From contig PHGD01000067.1 in assembly GCA_011090425.1 (NCBI GenBank), forward strand, positions 1-33,708: a DNA stretch of 33,708 nt, read 5' to 3'. The DNA comes from Nitrospira sp. LK70. Its GTDB lineage: Bacteria; Nitrospirota; Nitrospiria; Nitrospirales; Nitrospiraceae. The notes beneath the pieces were generated by a model, which searched no databases, was not told the origin of the DNA, and saw nothing but the letters and a program-made list of their open reading frames with translations. Shown piece after piece: positions 25,688 through 33,708 of the stretch. Within the stretch, counting starts at the first letter, position 1; every line of letters begins with the position of its first letter. The position numbers were made by a program, and so were the translations under genes.

Positions 25688-26902
25688 ATGGCCACGTTTG
25701 CATATGTTGGGCGGACCAAATCTGGAGGGGTTAAGAAAGGCGAACTCGTCGCGAAGTCGCGTGACGAGGCTGTGGACCAACTACGCAAACAAAGTGTGGT
25801 GGTGACGAGTCTCGAGGAGAGGGCGGCCAAAGAGGGATTCAGCCTTAAACTCGGAAGTGGCGTAAGCGAGAAGGACTTGGTCGTTTTTACCAGGCAGTTC
25901 GGGACCATGATCAATGCCGGCTTGCCCTTGATCCAGTGCCTGGAAATCTTATCGACGCAATCGGAGAACGCGGCTCTGAGAAAATCTGTGGGTGAGATCA
26001 AAGTTCAGGTCGAGGGAGGTTCGACGTTTTCAGATGCCCTCCGCAAGCACCCGAAAATCTTTGATGATCTGTACGTCAATATGGTCCATGCCGGTGAAGT
26101 CGGAGGGTTGTTGGATACCATTCTTGGTCGTCTCTCGAAGCATATCGAAAAGGCCATGAAGTTGAAGGGACAAATCAAGAGCGCAATGGTCTATCCTGCT
26201 GCCATCGTCGGCATTGCGGGTATCGTGATCACGGTCCTGATGATTTGGGTTATCCCCGTGTTTGAAAAGATGTTCAAAGAAATGTCCGGCGGAAAGATGG
26301 CGCTTCCGGGACCGACACAACTGGTCATCGATATGAGCAATTTTGCCCAAGCGTATTGGTATATCATCTTGGGAGTGATCATAGCGACCGTAGTGGCGGT
26401 CAAGAAATACTATGCGACTCCACAAGGCAAGTTGGCGATCGACAAACTGTTGCTGAGACTGCCGGTATTCGGTGACCTTATCAGGAAAGCCTCCGTGGCG
26501 AAATTCACACGGACGTTGGGGACCCTGCTGGCCAGCGGCGTTCCGTTATTGGAGGCTTTGACGATTTGCGCGAAGACCTCCGGAAATAAAGTGGTGGAGG
26601 GGGCGCTTCTTGATGCAAAAGTCAGTATCAGTGGAGGGAAGACGATCGCTGAACCGCTCGCCAAAAGCGGGACATTCCCCAAGATGGTGACCCACATGAT
26701 ATCGGTCGGAGAATCAACGGGCGCGCTGGATGGCATGCTCGGGAAAATCGCCGATTTTTACGAAGACGAAGTGGACCAGGCCGTGACCAATCTCACCGCC
26801 CTCTTGGAGCCGATGATGATGGTGTTCTTGGGTGTCACGGTCGGATTTATCGTGGTCGCGATGTATCTGCCGATCTTTACGATGGCGTCCGCAATCGGGT
26901 AA
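25688..26902 (+). CDS. pilC: Type IV pilus inner-membrane platform protein PilC
   Basis: PilC (GspF family) is the inner-membrane platform on which the PilB and PilT motors act to build and retract pili. The 404-residue protein starts with the typical FAYVGRTKSGG and GELVAKSRDEA. It then has two GspF domains, each opening with a conserved helix (VFTRQFGTMINAGLPLIQCL at 66-85 and KFTRTLGTLLASGVPLLEAL in the second half). Transmembrane segments lie at about 170-192, 223-241 and 373-395. It has its own promoter, and a hairpin follows it. The motor and pilin genes are not in the window. Confidence 0.95.
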   Translation: MATFAYVGRTKSGGVKKGELVAKSRDEAVDQLRKQSVVVTSLEERAAKEGFSLKLGSGVSEKDLVVFTRQFGTMINAGLPLIQCLEILSTQSENAALRKSVGEIKVQVEGGSTFSDALRKHPKIFDDLYVNMVHAGEVGGLLDTILGRLSKHIEKAMKLKGQIKSAMVYPAAIVGIAGIVITVLMIWVIPVFEKMFKEMSGGKMALPGPTQLVIDMSNFAQAYWYIILGVIIATVVAVKKYYATPQGKLAIDKLLLRLPVFGDLIRKASVAKFTRTLGTLLASGVPLLEALTICAKTSGNKVVEGALLDAKVSISGGKTIAEPLAKSGTFPKMVTHMISVGESTGALDGMLGKIADFYEDEVDQAVTNLTALLEPMMMVFLGVTVGFIVVAMYLPIFTMASAIG

Positions 26903-26927
26903 GCAAATCGACGATTCGAGCTTGCAA

Positions 26928-26966
26928 AGCGGCTTCGTTCCTTCAAGCGAACGGGACGAAGCCGCT
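26928..26966 (+). terminator. Hairpin after pilC, possible terminator
   Basis: AGCGGCTTCGTTCC (26928-26941) pairs with GGGACGAAGCCGCT (26953-26966): a 14-base-pair stem with one G-U pair and an 11-base loop. Only a weak T run (ACTTCTT) follows, so termination may be partial or Rho-dependent. It falls 26 bases after the pilC stop. Confidence 0.6.
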
Positions 26967-27103
26967 GACTTCTTGACGAGCGCCCTTCATCGCTACAGTA
27001 ACGAACGACGTACTTTCCAAGACATAGTGGGGTCGGTCGGCACCTCCGCGAGGCCAGGCGGGACTGCATGATGGTGACCATCTTGTAAGCGGAGTTTCGT
27101 TTC

Positions 27104-28798
27104 GTGGAAGATATTAAAGCCAGAATTTACTGGTTGATGGGATGGCGAGTCGTTCTCGTTACGCTTCTCTTGGGGTTGTCTCTCGCGTTCCAGGTTACGA
27201 AGGGAGAGCGCGTTGAAACATTTTATGCCCTGATCATCTTTACTTATGCAGTCACGATATTTTATGCATTTCTGTTCCGTTGGTTCACAACCCCTCACGT
27301 TCTCGTGCAGTTCGCGTGGACTCAGGTAGCCGTCGATTTCTTGCTTGAGACGGTATTGATCGCCAGGACGGGTGGAATTGAAAGCCCGTTCGCGGTGCTT
27401 TATGTCATCAGCGTGACGGTCGCAAGTCTGGTTCCGCGTCGCCGCGTAGGCCTCGTGACGGCGAGCCTTTGCATCATCCTGTTTGGAATTCTGACCAATG
27501 TCCAACTCTACGGCCTCGCTGAGATTTGGGGATGGCTTCCGCACACGCGTCTCAGTGCGGCAGAAACACTCCATGCATTCGGCGTCTACAGTCTGGCGTT
27601 TCTGGTCGTTGGCTTTTTAAGCGGAGCACTTGCGGATCAGTTGCAGTCAGCAGATCAGTCGCTTCGTGAAAAAGAACAGGGGCTGAGCCATCTTCGAGCC
27701 TTTCATGAGAATATCGTTCATAGCATCAGCAGCGGTGTCTTTGCGACAGACGAGAAGGGGCAGATCACATCTTTCAATCCTGCGGCGCAGGAAGCCACCG
27801 GCCACAGTTTCGACCAAGTGCAGGGCCGGCCCTGGCGGGAAGTATTTGGCTGGTATCCCGATCAACAAGATGATGATCTCATGCAAGAGGTTTCCGGTAA
27901 CATGCGATTTGAGGTGGAATGTAAGCGGTCCGACGGCAATCGATTGATCCTCGGCATGACGCTCGCCCCTTTGCACGAGCGAGGAGAAAAAACGGGACTG
28001 GTCGGAGTGTTCAAGGATCTCACCCAGATTCGCGACCTCGAAGAAGAAATGCGGCGGAAGGAGTGGTTGGCCAGCCTGGGGGAGATGTCGGCGGGGATGG
28101 CGCACGAAATCAGGAATCCCTTGGGTGCACTGGCCGGAGCGATGCAAATGCTTCGGAAAGATCTCCAAGCCGATGACACCAGCCGACGCCTGATGGACAT
28201 CGCGGTTCGGGAAGCGACCCGGTTGGATACCATCATCACGGAGTTTCTCCAGTATGCCAGGCCGCCTGCACTCAATCTGGCGGAGTACGATTTGAACAAA
28301 GTCCTTGCTGAGACCCTTGATCTGGTACAACATGAAGCACGAAGCAGAACGAACATCTCCATCGCGGCTGCTCCCTGCTCCGGGCCTTTGCCAGCCCAAG
28401 TGGATCAGGATCAAATGAAACAAGTGTTCTGGAATCTCGCGGTGAATGCCTTCGATGCCATGCCGAGGGGGGGAGAACTGACGATTGCAACCGGATGTAG
28501 GAAGGTCGATGTCGCCGGGCGAAAGGCCGAGATCGTAGAGGTCTCGTTCGAGGATACCGGGGAAGGCATCTCAAAGCAGAATCTCGACAAGATTTTTCTC
28601 CCGTTCTTTACCACCAAAAGGCGAGGTTCCGGATTGGGCTTGGCCGCAGTCCATCGCATCGTCGATCTTCACGGCGGGTGGATCAGAGTGGATAGCCAGG
28701 AAAAGCAAGGAACACGATTTGGAGTCTGCTTGCCTCGTACGGCAGATTCAGGAGTGCGACTCTGGCACGAAGGTAGAGAACCGTGGAAAAGATCCTAG
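27104..28798 (+). CDS. pilS: Sensor histidine kinase PilS
   Basis: A 564-residue membrane kinase. About six hydrophobic segments (13-178) are followed by a PAS domain (about 195-310), a HisKA domain with MAHEIRNPLGAL (His334 the phosphorylation site) and a HATPase domain with an N-box near 444-451, DTGEGIS (484-490) and GSGLGLA (508-514). The layout with an integral N-terminal domain matches PilS, which controls PilR and so pilin transcription. GTG 27104 has GGAG nine bases upstream. A TTGACG box at 26973 hints at a weak local promoter, but I see no good -10. The stop lies 13 bases inside pilR. Confidence 0.9.
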   Translation: MEDIKARIYWLMGWRVVLVTLLLGLSLAFQVTKGERVETFYALIIFTYAVTIFYAFLFRWFTTPHVLVQFAWTQVAVDFLLETVLIARTGGIESPFAVLYVISVTVASLVPRRRVGLVTASLCIILFGILTNVQLYGLAEIWGWLPHTRLSAAETLHAFGVYSLAFLVVGFLSGALADQLQSADQSLREKEQGLSHLRAFHENIVHSISSGVFATDEKGQITSFNPAAQEATGHSFDQVQGRPWREVFGWYPDQQDDDLMQEVSGNMRFEVECKRSDGNRLILGMTLAPLHERGEKTGLVGVFKDLTQIRDLEEEMRRKEWLASLGEMSAGMAHEIRNPLGALAGAMQMLRKDLQADDTSRRLMDIAVREATRLDTIITEFLQYARPPALNLAEYDLNKVLAETLDLVQHEARSRTNISIAAAPCSGPLPAQVDQDQMKQVFWNLAVNAFDAMPRGGELTIATGCRKVDVAGRKAEIVEVSFEDTGEGISKQNLDKIFLPFFTTKRRGSGLGLAAVHRIVDLHGGWIRVDSQEKQGTRFGVCLPRTADSGVRLWHEGREPWKRS

Positions 28799-30168
28799 TC
28801 GTTGATGACGAGCAAAGTTTGCGCGACGTATTGAGCATCATGCTCAAACGGGCCGGATATGCCGTGACGAGTGCCATGGACGGTGAAGAAGCCATCGAGC
28901 TTCTGAACAGAGAAATCTTTGATCTGGTCATCACCGATTTGCGCATGCCGAAGATCGATGGAATGGAGGTCCTGAAAGCCGTAAAGTCAGCCTCGCCGGA
29001 AACAGTCGTCCTGATCATCACCGCCTTTGCCACTGCGGATTCCGCCGTCGAAGCCATGAAACAGGGTGCGTACGACTATCTGACGAAGCCATTCCAGGTC
29101 GATGAAGTCCAGTTGATCATCAGGAATGCACTGGAAAAGCGGCGACTCACGGCCGAGAACATGCTGCTGAAGCGGGAGATGGCGAGCCAGTCGTCGTTCG
29201 CGCAGCTGGTCGGGCAAAGCGAGGCGATGCAGAAGGTGTTCGATGTTGTGCGGAAAGTCGCCGATTCGAAAAGCAATGTCCTCATCTGCGGGGAAAGCGG
29301 AACGGGAAAAGAGTTGGTTGCGCGTGCGATTCACTACAACAGCGTCAGAAGCGCCCTCCCCTTTGTGGCCGTCAATTGCAGTGCAGTGCCTGAAACACTG
29401 TTGGAGAGTGAGCTGTTCGGCCACATGAAGGGATCGTTCACCGGAGCGATCTCGAACAAAGCGGGATTGTTCGAGATCGCCGATGGAGGGACCATTTTTC
29501 TCGACGAGATCGGCGATACGACCCCGACGATTCAAGTGAAGCTGCTCCGTGTCATCCAAGAACGGGAGTTTCGCCGAGTGGGCGGTAATCAAGACATCAA
29601 AGTCGACGTACGTGTGGTGGCCGCCACGAACAAGGATCTCGAGAAAGCAGTCGCGGAAGGTTCATTTCGGGAAGACCTGTACTATCGTTTGGATGTGATT
29701 CCTATACGGCTCCCGCCCTTGCGTGTGCGTTCCAGCGATATTCCTCTCCTGGTCGATCACTTTCTAGAACGATTTTCGAAGGAGAGTGCTAGGCCCAAAC
29801 CCATCATCAGCCCCGAGGCGATGCACGTCTTGCTGGGGCATGAATGGCGCGGCAACGTCCGTGAGTTGGAGAATCTGATCGAACGGGTCGTCGCATTCTC
29901 GACGGAAGGGCCGGTGACCGATGCTGATGTACGGGGATGGCTTCACCGACCCGCGACGCAGTCGCAGCAACCGGCGATGCCCCTGGATTTGACTGACGAG
30001 GGGTTAGATCTCGAAGGGCTCATCAACGGAATCGAGAAGGACCTATTACTGAAGGCGCTCGAACGATCAAAATGGGTCAAAAAGAAGGCCGCACGAATGC
30101 TCCGCCTCAACACCAGATCGTTTCGGTACCGCCTGGAGAAGTATGCTATAAAAGGAGGTCGTGACTAA
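28783..30168 (+). CDS. pilR: Sigma54-dependent response regulator PilR
   Basis: An NtrC-type activator of 461 residues. The receiver domain (1-120) has DD at 8-9, the phosphoacceptor D52 and K102. The AAA+ domain has Walker A GESGTGKE (170-177), the sigma54-contacting loop GSFTGA (217-222, a usual variant of GAFTGA), Walker B TIFLDEIG (237-244) and the [19 protein letters not shown] stretch. The C-terminus carries a Fis-type helix-turn-helix (about 431-455). It acts at sigma54 promoters on signal from PilS; I found no -24/-12 site in this window, so its targets lie elsewhere. GTG 28783 lies inside the 3' end of pilS. Confidence 0.93.
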   Translation: MEKILVVDDEQSLRDVLSIMLKRAGYAVTSAMDGEEAIELLNREIFDLVITDLRMPKIDGMEVLKAVKSASPETVVLIITAFATADSAVEAMKQGAYDYLTKPFQVDEVQLIIRNALEKRRLTAENMLLKREMASQSSFAQLVGQSEAMQKVFDVVRKVADSKSNVLICGESGTGKELVARAIHYNSVRSALPFVAVNCSAVPETLLESELFGHMKGSFTGAISNKAGLFEIADGGTIFLDEIGDTTPTIQVKLLRVIQEREFRRVGGNQDIKVDVRVVAATNKDLEKAVAEGSFREDLYYRLDVIPIRLPPLRVRSSDIPLLVDHFLERFSKESARPKPIISPEAMHVLLGHEWRGNVRELENLIERVVAFSTEGPVTDADVRGWLHRPATQSQQPAMPLDLTDEGLDLEGLINGIEKDLLLKALERSKWVKKKAARMLRLNTRSFRYRLEKYAIKGGRD

Positions 30169-31069
30169 CCCTGTTTCCCGTTCGACCGTCATACCTCCTC
30201 CCATTACCGTTCGTGCACCCGCCAAGATCAACCTCGTCCTTCGTATTCTTGACCGTCGGTCTGATGATTATCACAACCTCTGGTCTCTTATGCAGACCGT
30301 GCAGTTGGAGGATGAGCTCGCATTTTCTCTGAGCGACCACCATTCGACCATCGTCTTGCAATGCGATCAGCCGTCCTTGAAGGGAGACCATTCCAATCTG
30401 GTGTATCGCGCTGCAGCAGCGGTACTCGAAGCCAGTGGTCGAACCGTGGGATTGGACATCGTCCTCGCAAAACGAATTCCGATGGGGGCCGGCTTGGGAG
30501 GGGGAAGCAGTGATGCAGCTGCGACAATTGTTGGGCTGAACCGGCTATTGAATTTGGGATGGCCGACGGAGAAGATGGCTCATGTCGGTCAAACGCTCGG
30601 AAGCGATGTCCCGTTCTTCTTTTTCGCTCCATCTGCAATTGTGGAAGGGCGAGGTGAAAAGGTCGCGCCAGTACGAATCAAGGGGAACCGATGGGTCGTC
30701 CTGGTGAATCCTGGATTTCCGATCGAAACAAAGTGGGCGTATCAGCAGCTGTCTGCAAGCCGATCAGGGGTTCAGCCGCTCTCGGATGTCCATGTGGGGC
30801 TGGGGAAAGCACCTGAACTCCCATGGGAAGCCGTGCTCCAAGCGGCCGAAAACGACTTTGAAGTGCCGGCGTTCAAGGCCTATCCTGCGCTCTATGACAT
30901 TAGGCAGCGGCTCATTGCGGCAGGAGCAGAAGTGGCATTGCTATCGGGCAGTGGGGCGACTGTCTTCGGCGTGTTTCGTAGCGAGCCTCAGGCTCGGCAC
31001 GCACGGCTGTCTTTTCTGAGCGAGCCACATCTCAAGGTCTTTACGGTGGCGGCTCATTCTGATTCGTAG
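30161..31069 (+). CDS. ispE: 4-diphosphocytidyl-2-C-methyl-D-erythritol kinase IspE
   Basis: IspE phosphorylates CDP-methylerythritol in the MEP pathway to isoprenoids, including the undecaprenyl carrier used by MraY. This GHMP kinase shows APAKINLVLRIL (19-30, K22 catalytic), YHNLWSLMQTV (37-47), the ATP loop PMGAGLGGGSSDAA (107-120), LGSDVPFF (146-153) and a C-terminal LSGSGATVFGVF. GTG 30161 overlaps the last 8 bases of pilR. AGGAGG at 30153-30158 is very close to this start, but no better one exists. Length 302 is normal. Confidence 0.95.
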   Translation: MTNPVSRSTVIPPPITVRAPAKINLVLRILDRRSDDYHNLWSLMQTVQLEDELAFSLSDHHSTIVLQCDQPSLKGDHSNLVYRAAAAVLEASGRTVGLDIVLAKRIPMGAGLGGGSSDAAATIVGLNRLLNLGWPTEKMAHVGQTLGSDVPFFFFAPSAIVEGRGEKVAPVRIKGNRWVVLVNPGFPIETKWAYQQLSASRSGVQPLSDVHVGLGKAPELPWEAVLQAAENDFEVPAFKAYPALYDIRQRLIAAGAEVALLSGSGATVFGVFRSEPQARHARLSFLSEPHLKVFTVAAHSDS

Positions 31070-31840
31070 TCGGTCGATTCCTAAAAGCCTTTGTCGAGGT
31101 ACCGGCTCCACGCCCCATGCGACCACGGTCACCATTCTGGAACTTCAGACGGCGCCCACCGTCGTCGTGAGTGGCGTCATTACCTGAGCAGTCACGCTCA
31201 CCGCCACTCCTCCAAACTCACACAACGCCCTTGGCCTGGACGGTCCTTCAATTGCGCGGAGGGTGCTATCCCGGTCAGGAAGCTGGTTTGTAGCGATGCC
31301 GGTCTTGCCGCCCTCGCAGGCTGTGGAAAAGCGCTGGTTGAAGGCACCGATGAGCCCTTGATTGAACGAACAGGCCGAGGAAGGCCTCTTTTCGTGGAGG
31401 TCGTGTCCGGGCAGTGTGCCTCTTCGCTATAGGACGGATTTCGCTGCCGGGTCATACAGTAGCCTCCGCCAGATTACGGATGCGCACCAGGGAGAGATAG
31501 CTACACAGACCGGCTTGCTGACGGTCGCGCCTACGCATCGTACATCTTTGGGGTAAATGGCCGAGAAGGCTTCTCTATCTAAGATCACAGGACAACACAA
31601 GAGTTTTTCCGCAACCTGTTAGACCGTTTTAATCCTCTCTGCGCGGCGGCGATAGAGTACATACGCATTTATTGACAGAGACCAGCGATTTTCGATACAG
31701 TTTCACCCCTTGATCGGCTTTGCCGGTAGTATGTACAGCGAACGAGAGAATTGTCTCATAGAAGATTGATGTCGCTCATCACATAAAACCCCCTAAAGAA
31801 TCCAACACGTTATAGAGAGACTGCGGATCAGGAACGTCTG
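31070..31840. other. 771-base stretch without a convincing gene
   Basis: Between ispE and prs I see no supported gene, tRNA or insertion sequence. The first half (about 31081-31432) has few stops on both strands. A plus frame (31091-31432) has only a TTG start and odd composition. A minus frame is open from 31426 to a TGA at 31145-31147, has no plausible start, and continues past that stop with coherent-looking residues (SSRMVTVVAWG). This may be a decayed minus-strand gene, a dispersed repeat or a structured RNA. A weak hairpin, AGGCC-GAGGAA-GGCCT followed by CTTTT, lies at 31372-31392. The second half is AT-richer and holds the probable prs promoter. Confidence 0.5.
31672..31701 (+). promoter_or_regulatory. 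Probable prs promoter
   Basis: TTGACA (31672-31677), an 18-base spacer and TACAGT (31696-31701) precede prs. The -35 is perfect, but the -10 matches only four of six positions. The leader would be about 130 bases, long enough for regulation, though I recognise no riboswitch. Confidence 0.45.
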
Positions 31841-32782
31841 ATGAACAGAGAACTTAAGATTTTCTCTGGCAACGCCAATCTTGTGCTTGCCCAAGAGATC
31901 TCAGCGTATTTGGGACAAAAACTAGGCGAGGCGACCGTCTCCTCCTTCAGCGATGGGGAAATTCGGGTCAAGATCGATGAAAATGTTCGCGGCGCCGACG
32001 TGTTCGTCGTGCAGTCCTGTTGTCAACCGGTCAACGATTCCTTGATGGAGTTGTTGATCATCATCGATGCGTTGAAACGTTCGTCCGCCAACCGCATTAC
32101 CTCCGTCATTCCCTATTTCGGGTATGCTCGTCAGGACCGTAAAGATCAGCCGCGCGTCCCCATCACTGCCAAATTGGTCGCCGATCTCATCACCACTGCC
32201 GGAGCGGATCGTGTGCTTTCGATGGATCTTCACGCCGGGCAGATTCAGGGATTTTTCAACGTGCCGGTCGATCATTTGTATGCGCTCCCGGTTCTGCTCG
32301 ACTATATCGTGAAGAAACAAATCAGTGATTTGGTCGTCGTTTCTCCCGATGCCGGCGGCGTGGAACGGGCCAGGGCGTTTGCCAAGCGCCTTCAGGCCAA
32401 TCTGGCCATCATCGACAAGCGCCGCGAGGGTCCGAACCAAGCGCAAATTATGAACATCATCGGGGACGTCCAAGGGAAAAGTGTTTTGCTCCTGGACGAC
32501 ATGATCGATACAGCAGGGACGATTGTTCAGGGTGCCCAGGCCTGTACCGATCAAGGTGCCAGAGAGGTGATAGCTGCCTGCACCCATGCGGTGCTGTCGG
32601 GGCCGGCACTGGAACGGTTACAGGCCTCGTGTCTCTCCCAGGTGGTGGTGACCAACACGATTCCGCTGCGAGGGAAAGAGTTGGCCTGTCCGAAGTTGCA
32701 TCAATTGTCGGTGGCGCCTTTGTTGGGCGAAGCCATCCGACGGATCCATGAAGATGAGTCGGTGAGTTCACTATTCGCCTAA
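31841..32782 (+). CDS. prs: Ribose-phosphate pyrophosphokinase
   Basis: Prs makes PRPP from ribose 5-phosphate and ATP for purine, pyrimidine, histidine and tryptophan synthesis. Class I signatures are all present: [10 protein letters not shown] (36-45), [11 protein letters not shown] (91-101, ATP site and flexible loop), [13 protein letters not shown] (127-139), the [10 protein letters not shown] stretch (168-177), and the PRPP loop [13 protein letters not shown] (215-227). Length 313 is normal. AGGA at 31830-31833 precedes the ATG. rplY and pth follow, a very common order. Confidence 0.97.
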   Translation: MNRELKIFSGNANLVLAQEISAYLGQKLGEATVSSFSDGEIRVKIDENVRGADVFVVQSCCQPVNDSLMELLIIIDALKRSSANRITSVIPYFGYARQDRKDQPRVPITAKLVADLITTAGADRVLSMDLHAGQIQGFFNVPVDHLYALPVLLDYIVKKQISDLVVVSPDAGGVERARAFAKRLQANLAIIDKRREGPNQAQIMNIIGDVQGKSVLLLDDMIDTAGTIVQGAQACTDQGAREVIAACTHAVLSGPALERLQASCLSQVVVTNTIPLRGKELACPKLHQLSVAPLLGEAIRRIHEDESVSSLFA

Positions 32783-32824
32783 GCCGTTATCGACTGGGCG
32801 CAGCGTAGGAGACGGAGGAAGACC

Positions 32825-33604
32825 ATGAAATTCGATTTGACGGCGACAGTCAGAGAACAAGCGGGGAAAGGAGCCGCGCGGTCTATGCGGCGGGCGGGGA
32901 AAATCCCGGCCGTGCTCTATGGTCAAGGAGAATGTCTCTTGCTGACCGTCAATCCCGAGGCACTGATCAAGATCCTCAAATCGCAGGCCGGCAGCACCGC
33001 ACTGATTTCGGTCACGGTGAATGGAGCTCAGTCCAAGCAGAATCGCACGGCCCTCTTACGGGACTATCAAGTCGACCCGGTGACCGGAGCTGTCCTGCAT
33101 GCGGACCTCTTTGAGATCTCCATGAGCAAGCCGATTCGGGTGAAGGTTCCGATCAAAGTCGTCGGCGGGATTCCGGCAGGCGTCAAGGAGGGCGGCGTGC
33201 TGCACCACAACATGCGCGACGTGCATGTCGAATGTCTGCCAGGCGCTCTGCCTGATCACATAGAAGTGGATGCGTCGGCACTGACCATCGGCAGCGGCAT
33301 TCATCTGAAAGAAATCGGAGCGCGCGAAGGCGTCCGCTTCTTGGATGATGCCGATCAGATGGTGGTCAGCGTCGCGGCACCGATGTCGGATGCCAAACTG
33401 GAAGCGTTGCTCACCAGTGGTGCAGGGGCGGCGGGCGAGCCGGAAGTCATGGTAAAAGGCAAAGAGGCTGGAGCTGAAGGGGCTGGTGCCGAGCCGGCCA
33501 AAGCCGGCGCTGCAGCGCCGACCGCTGAGGCCAAGCCAGGCGAGAAGAAAGAAGCAGCAGCCGGTCCTAAAGCTGAAAAGAAAGAAGCTGAAAAGAAGAA
33601 GTAA
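32825..33604 (+). CDS. rplY: 50S ribosomal protein L25, long (CTC) form
   Basis: L25 binds 5S rRNA in the large subunit. The N-terminal 5S-binding domain (about 1-92) includes [20 protein letters not shown], and the CTC/TL5 C-terminal beta domain runs to about 190. From about 197 to 259 there is an extra tail rich in Ala, Glu and Lys, ending in repeated [13 protein letters not shown] units, probably disordered. GGAGG at 32814-32818 stands six bases before the ATG. It lies 42 bases after prs and just ahead of pth. Confidence 0.95.
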   Translation: MKFDLTATVREQAGKGAARSMRRAGKIPAVLYGQGECLLLTVNPEALIKILKSQAGSTALISVTVNGAQSKQNRTALLRDYQVDPVTGAVLHADLFEISMSKPIRVKVPIKVVGGIPAGVKEGGVLHHNMRDVHVECLPGALPDHIEVDASALTIGSGIHLKEIGAREGVRFLDDADQMVVSVAAPMSDAKLEALLTSGAGAAGEPEVMVKGKEAGAEGAGAEPAKAGAAAPTAEAKPGEKKEAAAGPKAEKKEAEKKK

Positions 33605-33606
33605 CG

Positions 33607-33708
33607 TTGCATCTGCTCGTTGGACTGGGCAATCCTGGGAAAGCCTATGCCCAGACCCGCCACAATGTCGGCATGTGGGTTATCGAGCGAGCTGCCGCTC
33701 GGTGGTCG
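33607..33708 (+). CDS. pth: Peptidyl-tRNA hydrolase, 5' part only
   Basis: The first 34 codons run off the window edge. Pth releases peptides from prematurely dropped peptidyl-tRNA. The start [20 protein letters not shown] is diagnostic: Asn9 and His19 match the substrate-binding Asn10 and catalytic His20 of the E. coli enzyme. The likely start is TTG 33607, two bases after the rplY stop; no ATG is available before the conserved block. No ribosome binding site is obvious, since the preceding bases are the Lys-rich end of rplY (AAGAAG). Confidence 0.92.
   Translation, partial: MHLLVGLGNPGKAYAQTRHNVGMWVIERAAARWS

Noticed and set aside
31372..31392. Small hairpin AGGCC/GGCCT plus CTTTT as an ispE terminator
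   Set aside because: The stem is only five base pairs and lies about 300 bases past ispE. It is too weak to call.
31091..31432. 113-codon plus-strand frame after ispE
   Set aside because: It has only a TTG start, no ribosome binding site and His/Arg/Ser-rich composition, and it overlaps equally open minus frames. I list the region as unexplained instead.

Overview
The window looks like a chromosomal core region from a Gram-negative-type bacterium, moderately GC-rich. My best guess is the phylum Nitrospirota (Nitrospira-like). That guess rests on gene order and protein character (complete dcw cluster followed by pgeF-yggS-proC-yggT-divIVA, then pilC-pilS-pilR-ispE-prs-rplY-pth), not on a search. 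MurE carries the DNPR motif of meso-diaminopimelate-adding enzymes, so the peptidoglycan should be of the DAP type. I found no rRNA, tRNA, CRISPR array, insertion sequence or prophage gene.

Layout. (1) 1-2225: two accessory genes that converge. One is a lipoprotein of BNR/Ycf48-like repeats, broken by a frameshift near 780. The other, on the minus strand, is an exported protein of unknown function with a 13-residue repeat at its C-terminus. (2) 2429-23311: a strong sigma70-type promoter drives a cell-wall and division gene cluster with no terminator that I can see: rsmH, ftsL, ftsI, murE, murF, mraY, murD, ftsW, murG, murC, murB, ddl, ftsQ, ftsA, ftsZ, pgeF, yggS, proC, yggT, divIVA. Many junctions are ATGA/GTGA/TAATG overlaps, so translation is probably coupled. 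mraZ, often the first gene of this cluster, is not next to rsmH. divIVA has an apparent frameshift in its middle. (3) 23390-25539: a beta-lactamase-fold serine hydrolase, a small unknown minus-strand gene, and pgsA, with back-to-back promoters between the last two. (4) 25595-30168: the type IV pilus platform gene pilC behind its own promoter, a hairpin, then the two-component pair pilS-pilR. (5) 30161-33708: ispE overlapping pilR, a 771-base stretch without a convincing gene, then prs, rplY and the first codons of pth.

How the genes work together. MurC, MurD, MurE, MurF, MurB and Ddl build UDP-MurNAc-pentapeptide. MraY and MurG turn it into lipid II. The FtsW-FtsI pair polymerises and crosslinks it at the septum, under FtsZ, FtsA, FtsQ and FtsL. 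DivIVA and YggT are likely envelope or polarity accessories. PilS-PilR is a sigma54-dependent pilus regulator. IspE (isoprenoids, hence the undecaprenyl carrier), Prs (PRPP), L25 and Pth are housekeeping.

The observations most worth a second look are a second FtsZ tail-like motif inside the FtsZ linker, the two frameshifts, the repeat protein at 1155-2225, and the unexplained 31070-31840 stretch. I did not see a clearly new defence or mobile system.
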